Assembly: GCA_019114345.1 (NCBI GenBank) | Contig: DXFS01000010.1 | Span: 62,001-126,000 of the forward strand | DNA length: 64,000 nucleotides | Source: Candidatus Agathobaculum pullistercoris | GTDB lineage: Bacteria > Bacillota > Clostridia > Oscillospirales > Butyricicoccaceae | Direction of reading: 5' to 3' | Shown here: positions 21,961 through 28,541 of the stretch, in pieces | How the letters are laid out: every line of letters starts with the position of its first letter | How positions within the stretch are numbered: position 1 is the first letter of the stretch | Program-made: the position numbers and the translations under genes | Notes under the pieces: model-generated | What the model was told of the DNA's origin: nothing | Databases searched by the model: none | The model's input: the letters and a program-made list of their open reading frames with translations, nothing else

Positions 21961-22905
21961 ATGCCCACCTCCGTACTGCTCCCCGAGGGCGAGCTGCGCG
22001 TTGCGCGCTGTGATACGCTGGACAAGCTGATCGCGGTCGGCGACGGCGACGCGGCGCTGCTCTATCTCTATATCCTGCGCCACGGCGGTACAGCGGACGG
22101 CAAGGCGGCCGCGCGGGCGCTGCACCTGTCCGCGGAGCGGTACGAGCGCGCGGCGTTTACCCTAAACCAGCTCACCGCTCCGGCCGTACCGCAAAAAGAG
22201 GACAAGCCCGATGCGGCCCCGCAGTACACGGCGGACGAGCTGCGCCGCGCCCGGCTGGATGACCAGCGGTTCGCTGCGGTCTGCCAGAGCGCGGAGGGCG
22301 TGCTCGGCCGTACGCTGACCGAGGGCCAGCTGCGCTGCCTGCTGACTGCCTATGACCACCTCGGCCTGTCGGCAGAGGCGATCATTGAGCTGCTGTCCTA
22401 CCTGAAAGGGGAGAAAGGCACGGTTCGGCTGGCGGATATCCGCCGCGAGGCGTACCAGTGGGCGGATATGGGCATTGTGACCGCGCAGGACGCACAGCAG
22501 TACCTGTCCCGCCGGGTAAATGAAAAGCCGCTCAGCGAGGCGGTCTATAAGGCGCTCGGCGCCGACCCGTCCCAGCCCGCGCCCAAGGAGCAGCGCGTGT
22601 GCCGGTTCGCGCTTGCGCACGGCTTCCCGCCCGAGGCGGTCGCGCTGGCCGCCGCGCGCACGGACAAGCACCAGGGGCATAAGAGCCTGGATTACACGCT
22701 CGGCATCCTGCGCCGGTGGGATGAAAGCGGCGTACATACGATCAGCGAGATCACCGCGCTCGAGCCGGAGACCCGGGCGGCGGTCGGCCAGACCGCGGCG
22801 CAGCCGACCGACAGCGCGACCCTCGCCGCGTGGGAGCAAAAGTGGGAAGAAAGCAGGAGAGAGACTCGACGGAAGAGACTGGAGGCGGAAGCCAGTGGCA
22901 TATGA
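21961..22905 (+). CDS. DnaD domain protein
   Basis: Domain order and downstream DnaC-like gene; EGVLGRTLTEGQLRCLLTAYDHLGLSAEAIIELLSYL. Confidence 0.8.
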   Translation: MPTSVLLPEGELRVARCDTLDKLIAVGDGDAALLYLYILRHGGTADGKAAARALHLSAERYERAAFTLNQLTAPAVPQKEDKPDAAPQYTADELRRARLDDQRFAAVCQSAEGVLGRTLTEGQLRCLLTAYDHLGLSAEAIIELLSYLKGEKGTVRLADIRREAYQWADMGIVTAQDAQQYLSRRVNEKPLSEAVYKALGADPSQPAPKEQRVCRFALAHGFPPEAVALAAARTDKHQGHKSLDYTLGILRRWDESGVHTISEITALEPETRAAVGQTAAQPTDSATLAAWEQKWEESRRETRRKRLEAEASGI

Positions 22906-23890
22906 TAGAAAAATCCTTGCCGCCGCGCGCCGCGCGCTCGAGCGCGACCGTGCCGCGCGGGCGGAGGAGATGGAAGCGCGCCGGCGCGACGTTTACGCGC
23001 GCGCGCCGCGCATCCGCGCGATTGACCGCGAGCTGTCCTCGACCGCGGCGGCGGTGCTCAAAGCGGCGCTTGAGTCGGGCGGCGATCCCGAGGCGGCGAT
23101 CACGCAGCTGCGCGACCGCAATCTTTCCCTGCAGGAGGAACGTGCGTCCCTGCTCGGTCAGCTCGGCCTGCCTGCGGATTACCTGGCGGACAAGCCGCTG
23201 TGCCCCAAGTGCGGGGACACCGGCTATCAGGGCAGCGCGACCTGCGACTGCGTCAAGGAGCGCTACACGATGCTGCTAAAGGAACAGCTTTCTACTGTAT
23301 TGCCGATCCAAGATCAAAATTTTGATAAATTCAGGTTGGATTATTATCCCACAAGGGTTGATAGCCGGTTGGGCGACTCACCTCGAGAAATAATGGCTGA
23401 CAATTTATACGAGTGCCGAACATATGCAAAGGAATTTACGCCGCATGCACCTAATCTGCTGTTTTATGGCTCAACAGGTCTGGGGAAAACGTTTTTATCA
23501 ACGTGTATTGCCGAGGAAGTTTCTGCGCGTGGATTTTCGATAGCATATGACACGGCAATTAACATTATTGCGACATATGAGACGATCAAGTTCGGCAACG
23601 GCGACGGGGAAGCCGCTGCAGAGCGCGCCGCACGTTATGAGCGCGCCGACCTGCTCATCATCGACGATATGGGCACCGAGATGGGCACAGCGTTTACCGT
23701 GTCCGCTCTGTACAACCTGATCAACAGCCGTCTGATGGCAAAGCGGCCTATGATCATCAACACCAATCTGTTACCTGAGCAACTTAGTGATAAATACTCG
23801 CCAGCTGTGGCTTCCCGGTTGCGTGGTGAGTTTAAGCCCCTGCATTTTGTAGGCGACGACATCCGGCTGATGAAGAAAAAGCAGAGGTAG
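22895..23890 (+). CDS. DnaC/DnaI-like ATP-binding protein
   Basis: Walker A FYGSTGLGKTFLS, Walker B LLIIDDMGTE; N-terminal zinc-binding CPKCGDTGYQG..CDC; GTG start proposed. Confidence 0.9.
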   Translation: MAYDRKILAAARRALERDRAARAEEMEARRRDVYARAPRIRAIDRELSSTAAAVLKAALESGGDPEAAITQLRDRNLSLQEERASLLGQLGLPADYLADKPLCPKCGDTGYQGSATCDCVKERYTMLLKEQLSTVLPIQDQNFDKFRLDYYPTRVDSRLGDSPREIMADNLYECRTYAKEFTPHAPNLLFYGSTGLGKTFLSTCIAEEVSARGFSIAYDTAINIIATYETIKFGNGDGEAAAERAARYERADLLIIDDMGTEMGTAFTVSALYNLINSRLMAKRPMIINTNLLPEQLSDKYSPAVASRLRGEFKPLHFVGDDIRLMKKKQR

Positions 23891-23919
23891 ACGCGGCAAA
23901 AGAAAAATGAAACAATTCT

Positions 23920-23973
23920 TTCACAGGCCGTTCAAAATCTGTTCATATATCCGGTGGGGAAATGGGGTATACT
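23920..23973 (+). promoter_or_regulatory. sRNA1 promoter: 3 x TTCA at 11-bp phasing + TATACT
   Basis: TTCA at 23920, 23931, 23942; TATACT 23968-23973; 20 bp from TTCATA to -10. Confidence 0.85.
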
Positions 23974-23979
23974 AAACAT

Positions 23980-24115
23980 GTCGATAAGGGAAGCCGCAAT
24001 CCTGAATCGACAGACAGCCTACCGATCTTTTTTATTTCTCTTTTACCCCCCTTTTTATTTTGTGAAATGACAGAAAGCGCCCCGGTTCCGTTTCCCCCAC
24101 GGACCGGGGCGCTTT
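23980..24115 (+). ncRNA. Tandem sRNA unit 1
   Basis: GTCGAT..ATCGAC 5' hairpin, pyrimidine tract with CTTTTACCCCCCTTTTT, terminator AAAGCGCCCCGGT..ACCGGGGCGCTTT. Confidence 0.75.
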
Positions 24116-24154
24116 CCCGTCTGCCGGAAAGAGCGGAGAACTTGTAAAAAACCT

Positions 24155-24208
24155 TTCAAAGACTGTTCAAAAACGGTTCACAAACCAAGGCGTACGGTGC
24201 GTTATACT
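24155..24208 (+). promoter_or_regulatory. sRNA2 promoter: 3 x TTCA at 11-bp phasing + TATACT
   Basis: TTCA at 24155, 24166, 24177; TATACT 24203-24208; 20 bp gap. Confidence 0.85.
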
Positions 24209-24214
24209 AAGGAT

Positions 24215-24352
24215 GTCGATAAGGGAGACCGCAATCCCGAATCGACAGACAGCCAACCGATCTTTTATTTCTCTTTTACCCCCCTTTTTTCTATTTTGTG
24301 AAATGACAGAAAGCGCCCCGGCCCAGTTCCTCCTGTGGATCGGGGCATCTTT
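24215..24352 (+). ncRNA. Tandem sRNA unit 2
   Basis: GTCGAT..ATCGAC hairpin, CTTTTACCCCCCTTTTTT tract, terminator hairpin 24310-24352 with loop TTCCTCC. Confidence 0.75.
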
Positions 24353-24390
24353 CTGCATAGGGCGGCATCAGACGAATTTGTAAAAAACCT

Positions 24391-24444
24391 TTCAAAGTCT
24401 GTTCAAGAATCGTTCACAAATTCGGCCGGCTGCTGGGGTATACT
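24391..24444 (+). promoter_or_regulatory. sRNA3 promoter: 3 x TTCA at 11-bp phasing + TATACT
   Basis: TTCA at 24391, 24402, 24413; TATACT 24439-24444; 20 bp gap. Confidence 0.85.
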
Positions 24445-24448
24445 ATGG

Positions 24449-24591
24449 TTGTCGGAAGGGAAAACACCCTCCCTCCGGCAAACTCCTTTTAACACCTTGT
24501 TTTCTTTCTTTCACCTTTTCTTTTTACCCTCTTTTTCATTTTGCATTGGTATGTACCCTGTTTCCAGCCGGAAGCAGGGTACTTCCCTTTT
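24449..24591 (+). ncRNA. Tandem sRNA unit 3 (most diverged)
   Basis: TTGTCGGA..TCCGGCAA hairpin, long T/C tract, terminator GTACCCTGTTTCC-agcc-GGAAGCAGGGTAC plus TTCCCTTTT. Confidence 0.7.
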
Positions 24592-24623
24592 ACCGAAGGC
24601 TTTTGCCGGGCAGAAACAAATCT

Positions 24624-24677
24624 TTCACAGGCTATTCAAAATCTGTTCACACATTCTCCACCGCAGCGCAGTATACT
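24624..24677 (+). promoter_or_regulatory. sRNA4 promoter: 3 x TTCA at 11-bp phasing + TATACT
   Basis: TTCA at 24624, 24635, 24646; TATACT 24672-24677; 20 bp gap. Confidence 0.85.
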
Positions 24678-24683
24678 AAATAC

Positions 24684-24820
24684 GTCAGCAAGGGAAGCCG
24701 CAATCCCCCGCTGACAAGCCAACCGATCTTTTATTTCTCTTTTACCCCCCTTTTTCAAATCTGTGTAGTGAATCGGCAAAGCGCCGCTGTCCCGTTTCCC
24801 CCAACGGGCGGCGGCGCTTT
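24684..24820 (+). ncRNA. Tandem sRNA unit 4
   Basis: GTCAGC..GCTGAC hairpin (compensatory changes vs units 1-2), CTTTTACCCCCCTTTTT tract, terminator AAAGCGCCGC..GCGGCGCTTT. Confidence 0.75.
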
Positions 24821-24874
24821 GTCAATGTTTCGTGTTTCGCCCGGACCATACAGGTTCGGACGAGAGGGATGCAT

Positions 24875-24905
24875 AAAAAGGCAGGCGCATGTCCTGCCTT
24901 TTTAT
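24875..24905. terminator. Perfect bidirectional terminator downstream of the sRNA array
   Basis: AAAAAGGCAGG-cgcatgt-CCTGCCTTTTT. Confidence 0.85.
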
Positions 24906-25092
24906 GAGCACAGACTGCAAGCGGCCTGTACTCAGTTCAGCTGCGCACGGTCGCGCAGTTTAGTGGGGGTACGGCTTTCTGAAATTTTGACAAAAATTTC
25001 AGAAAAGCGGCGGCGTCCCAGCCTTGCGAAAGTGCAGAGAATGCGCTATACTTAAAAACAGACGAGAAAAGATATGTTAGGAGTTGTTAACT

Positions 25093-25911
25093 ATGGGTTG
25101 CTCGCATAACTGCGATTCCTGCTCGGCGGGCTGCGGCGGCGAAAAGAGCCTTAAGGTCGCGGCCAACCCGGCGGCAACGGTCCGCAAGGTCATCGGCGTG
25201 GTGTCCGGCAAGGGCGGCGTAGGCAAGAGCCTGCTCACCTCGATGCTGGCGGTCGGCATGACCCGCAAGGGCTACACCTGCGGCGTGCTGGACGCGGATA
25301 TCACCGGCCCGTCCATCCCCAAGACCTTTGGCGTGCATGACAAGCTCGAAGGCTGCGAGGCAGGCATCCTGCCCGCGCGCAGCGAGGGCGGCGTACAGAT
25401 GGTTTCAATCAATCTGGTTCTCCCCAACGAGGATGACCCGGTCATTTACCGCGGCCCGATTATCGCGGAAACGGTTAAGCAGTTCTGGTCGGACGTGGTG
25501 TGGGACGATGTGGACTTTCTGTTCGTCGATATGCCCCCCGGAACGGGCGACGTGCCGCTGACCGTGTTCCAGTCCCTGCCGGTGGACGGCATCCTGGTCG
25601 TCACCTCGCCGCAGGATCTGGTTTCCATGATCGTGGGCAAGGCGGTCAAGATGGCGCAGATGATGAACATTCCGCTGATCGGCGTAGTGGAAAACTACAG
25701 CTATCTGGAGTGCCCGGACTGTGGCAAGCACATCTCGGTATTCGGCGAAAGCCATCTGGATGAGGTCGCGGCGCAGTATGGCCTGTCCGTACTGGCCAAG
25801 CTGCCGATCGACCCGCATCTGGCCGAGGCGGTCGACGCGGGCAAGATCGAGGACGTCAAACTGCCGGACGCGCTCGCAGGCGCGATGCAGGCAGTGGAGG
25901 CGCTGCGATGA
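25093..25911 (+). CDS. mrp: Mrp/NBP35 family ATP-binding Fe-S carrier protein
   Basis: GVVSGKGGVGKSLLTSML, DMPPGTGDVPLTVFQ; N-terminal CSHNCDSCSAGC. Confidence 0.95.
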   Translation: MGCSHNCDSCSAGCGGEKSLKVAANPAATVRKVIGVVSGKGGVGKSLLTSMLAVGMTRKGYTCGVLDADITGPSIPKTFGVHDKLEGCEAGILPARSEGGVQMVSINLVLPNEDDPVIYRGPIIAETVKQFWSDVVWDDVDFLFVDMPPGTGDVPLTVFQSLPVDGILVVTSPQDLVSMIVGKAVKMAQMMNIPLIGVVENYSYLECPDCGKHISVFGESHLDEVAAQYGLSVLAKLPIDPHLAEAVDAGKIEDVKLPDALAGAMQAVEALR

Positions 25912-26348
25912 ATATAGCGGTAGCGTATGATAACGGGCAGATCGCTGGCAATCTGGGCAGCTGTAAAACCTTCCTGATCGTAACTGTGGAAGGGAAGGAG
26001 CCTACCGGCAAGCGCCTTGCCGCGGTGGACGGCGAGGGCACAACCGCGCTGCTTAAGCTGGCGAGCCTGGAAAAGCTCGACGTGCTGATCTGCGGCTCGC
26101 TCGGCCTTGCGATCCGCAACGCGCTCGAGATGATCGGCATCCTGCTGGTGCCGGGCTGCGAAGGTTCGCCCGAGGAAGCGGTTGCCAAGTTTATCGTCGG
26201 CGAGAAGCAGGGTGACCCCACCCTGCTCGAGATCGGCCGCGAGGAGGATCCGGACGATCCGATGGCCTGCATGCACGACTGTGCCAAGTGCGCGGGCTGC
26301 GGACCGATCGAGCTGCTCAAGCAGATCCCGGTCGAAGAGATCAAGTAA
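25908..26348 (+). CDS. NifB/NifX-type dinitrogenase iron-molybdenum cofactor biosynthesis family protein
   Basis: NIAVAYDNGQIAGNLGSCKTF...LEKLDVLICGSLGLAIRNALEMIGI; overlaps mrp; C-terminal CMHDCAKCAGCG. Confidence 0.75.
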   Translation: MNIAVAYDNGQIAGNLGSCKTFLIVTVEGKEPTGKRLAAVDGEGTTALLKLASLEKLDVLICGSLGLAIRNALEMIGILLVPGCEGSPEEAVAKFIVGEKQGDPTLLEIGREEDPDDPMACMHDCAKCAGCGPIELLKQIPVEEIK

Positions 26349-26363
26349 GTTGCAAAAATGCTC

Positions 26364-26395
26364 AAAAAGCACCCCGGATGGGGTGCTTTTTTCGT
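26364..26395 (+). terminator. Terminator after mrp operon
   Basis: AAAAAGCACCCC-ggat-GGGGTGCTTTTTT. Confidence 0.85.
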
Positions 26396-26406
26396 AACAG
26401 CGCGCA

Positions 26407-26460
26407 TTGACAAGAACGGGAAAAAGTCTTATCATTTAGTTTGGATACAAACTAAATGAT
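26407..26460 (+). promoter_or_regulatory. marR-like promoter with operator palindrome over the -10
   Basis: TTGACA-17-TATCAT; ATCATTTAGTTTG-gata-CAAACTAAATGAT. Confidence 0.85.
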
Positions 26461-26476
26461 AGAAGGAGGGAGCTCC

Positions 26477-26917
26477 TTGCTTGAGGAGGAACTGCATTAC
26501 CTGCTGATGCGCGCGTTCCACGTTTCCAACCGGGAGGTGGTCGCGCGGGTGCGGCAGGATGGCCTGCTGCCCGGGCAACCCAAGGTGCTGGAGTACCTGC
26601 ATGAACATGACGGGTGCACGCAGAAGCAGCTGGGCGAGGGCTGCGCGCTGGACAAGTCCTCGATTACCGGCCTGCTCACGCGCATGGACCAGCAGGGGCT
26701 GGTGCGCAGGGAGACGGCGGCCGATGACCGGCGTGTTTCGCTGGTCTGCCTGACCGGGGAAGGCCGGAAACAGGCTGCACGCGTGCGGCAGGGCTGCGCC
26801 GAGGTCGACGCGCTGGCATGGGACGGCATCCCGCCGGAGGCGCGCGCGGCGTTCCTGCAAACCATGCGGGACATTATCGCAAATCTTCAGAACAAGGGTG
26901 GGAAAAATGGCAAATAA
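26477..26917 (+). CDS. MarR family transcriptional regulator
   Basis: LDKSSITGLLTRMDQQGLVRRETAADDRRVSLVCLTGEG; TTG start after GAAGGAGGG. Confidence 0.9.
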   Translation: MLEEELHYLLMRAFHVSNREVVARVRQDGLLPGQPKVLEYLHEHDGCTQKQLGEGCALDKSSITGLLTRMDQQGLVRRETAADDRRVSLVCLTGEGRKQAARVRQGCAEVDALAWDGIPPEARAAFLQTMRDIIANLQNKGGKNGK

Positions 26918-27608
26918 ATCACTGCGCTATCTTTACTTTTTTATCGGGGTGCTGATCAATTCATTCGGTGTGGCGCTGATCACCAAGGCGGCGCTCGGCA
27001 CCTCGCCGATCTCGAGCGTGCCGTATGTGCTCAGCCTGCGGTTTACGCCGACGCTGGGCGGGTTTACCTTTGTGATGAACCTCATATTTATCATATTGCA
27101 GCCTGTCCTGCTGCGGCGGCAGTACCATCCGGTCCAGCTGCTGCAGATCGTCGTCAACGTGGTTTTCAGCTGGTTCATCGACGTGAGCATGAACCTGCTC
27201 GGCTGGCTTGAGCCGCAGAATATCGCGGTCGAGCTGATCATCCTTCTGCTGGGCTGCGCGGTACTGGGCTTCGGCATCAGCGTGGAGGTCGCGCCGGACG
27301 TGCTGCGCGTCCCGGGCGAAGGGCTGGTCGGCGCACTGGCGCAGGTCAGCAAAATCCGCTTCGGCACGGTCAAGGTGGCGTTTGACGTGACGCTGGTCGC
27401 GATCTCGCTGACCATGTCACTTGTGTTCTTCCACCGTCTCAACGGTCTGGGGCTGGGCACCGTGATCTCGGCGCTGATCGTAGGCCGCTTTGTCAACCTG
27501 TTCAACGCCCGCCTGCCGCTGATCGCGCGCATCGCATCGCTGGCACAGACGCCGTCTGGTGCGCAGATGCCGGAACAGCAGATGCCTTCCGGTGAAGAAG
27601 CGGGATAA
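26898..27608 (+). CDS. YczE/YitT-like membrane protein
   Basis: RYLYFFIGVLINSFGVALITKAALGTSPISSVPYVLSLRF. Confidence 0.75.
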   Translation: MGKMANKSLRYLYFFIGVLINSFGVALITKAALGTSPISSVPYVLSLRFTPTLGGFTFVMNLIFIILQPVLLRRQYHPVQLLQIVVNVVFSWFIDVSMNLLGWLEPQNIAVELIILLLGCAVLGFGISVEVAPDVLRVPGEGLVGALAQVSKIRFGTVKVAFDVTLVAISLTMSLVFFHRLNGLGLGTVISALIVGRFVNLFNARLPLIARIASLAQTPSGAQMPEQQMPSGEEAG

Positions 27609-27651
27609 CACAAAAAAGACGCGCACCGCGCGTCTTTTTTGTGTTATCCCG
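27601..27651. terminator. Perfect 24-bp inverted repeat, bidirectional terminator between convergent paralogues
   Basis: CGGGATAACACAAAAAAGACGCGC-acc-GCGCGTCTTTTTTGTGTTATCCCG. Confidence 0.9.
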
Positions 27652-27654
27652 GAT

Positions 27655-28338
27655 TCAGGCAGCCTGCTGGTCCCCGGTTTCGGCGGGCAGGCCGCCCGGG
27701 TGCAGGAACCGCCGCACGCCGCGGCACAGCGTCCGCTGGGACAGGCGCAGGAACAGCCCTACGCCGAAGGCCGCGATCAGCGTGCCCTCGCGGATGCCGT
27801 CCAGCCGGTGCAGCACGAGCCAGCACAGCAGCAGCGATACCGCGACCACGCTCCAGTCGAACAGGATCTTGGAGCTGGAAAGCTGCCAGCCGGTCTTGGC
27901 GGCGATCGCCTGCGCCACGCCCTCGGCGGGCATGCTCATCAGGTCTGCCTCTACGTAAAACGAGATGCCGAAACCGATCAGCACCATGCTGAGCAGCAGG
28001 TACAGCAGCTGCAGCGGATAGCTGTCGGCTGCGGGCAGCAGCGCGCTTTCGAGCGTGTTGGTCACGCTGACGAACCAGCCGAAGCAGATGCCGATCGGGA
28101 TCTGCAGGATGTTGCGCCTCGGGAAATCGCGCCGCAGGATGACCGCCTGCAGGCCGACGTAGCAGGCGAAGATGATCGCCGTCCACAGCCCCATGTCCGA
28201 ATGGAAAATGACGCTTGTGACATAAGGGATGGTGTCGATCGGCGAAACGCCCAGGCCGGACAGCACCGAAAAGGCGACCCCGGCCGCCATCAGGAACAGA
28301 CCACCGAAATACACTGTCCATCGTCTGATTTTGCTCAT
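27655..28338 (-). CDS. YczE/YitT-like membrane protein (diverged paralogue)
   Basis: RWTVYFGGLFLMAAGVAFSVLSGLGVSPIDTIPYV. Confidence 0.75.
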   Translation of the reverse strand: MSKIRRWTVYFGGLFLMAAGVAFSVLSGLGVSPIDTIPYVTSVIFHSDMGLWTAIIFACYVGLQAVILRRDFPRRNILQIPIGICFGWFVSVTNTLESALLPAADSYPLQLLYLLLSMVLIGFGISFYVEADLMSMPAEGVAQAIAAKTGWQLSSSKILFDWSVVAVSLLLCWLVLHRLDGIREGTLIAAFGVGLFLRLSQRTLCRGVRRFLHPGGLPAETGDQQAA

Positions 28339-28482
28339 GGTTTTCCTCCCTTGTTCCGCGGAGGGAACAGCTTTTTTCCTGATCCGTTCAAAGTCTCCGT
28401 GTTTATTATACTATGTCCCGGCACGTGCCGCAAGAAAATGCAGCGGATGCGCGGAGAGAAAAATAATTTTTTGCAATAATGC

Positions 28483-28513
28483 TTGACTGTAAACCTGCTT
28501 TACCCCCTATAAT
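28483..28513 (+). promoter_or_regulatory. MerR-type promoter with 19-bp spacer
   Basis: TTGACT-19-TATAAT with GTAAA-cctgc-TTTAC dyad in the spacer. Confidence 0.75.
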
Positions 28514-28541
28514 GGAGTCAGAGAAAGGGCAGGTGAGAGCA

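Noticed and set aside
23919-24821. CRISPR array or MITE interpretation of the 235-bp periodic repeats
   Set aside because: Units are full promoter-RNA-terminator cassettes with internal divergence. There are no short identical repeats with unique spacers, no terminal inverted repeats and no target-site duplications.
23962-25055. Short ORFs within the sRNA array (e.g. MGYTKHVDKGSRNPESTDSLP..., MSIREAAILNRQ...)
   Set aside because: Frames are not kept between units, unit 4 lacks the ATG seen at units 1-2, stems covary by compensatory changes rather than synonymous substitution, and the pyrimidine tract gives low-complexity peptides.
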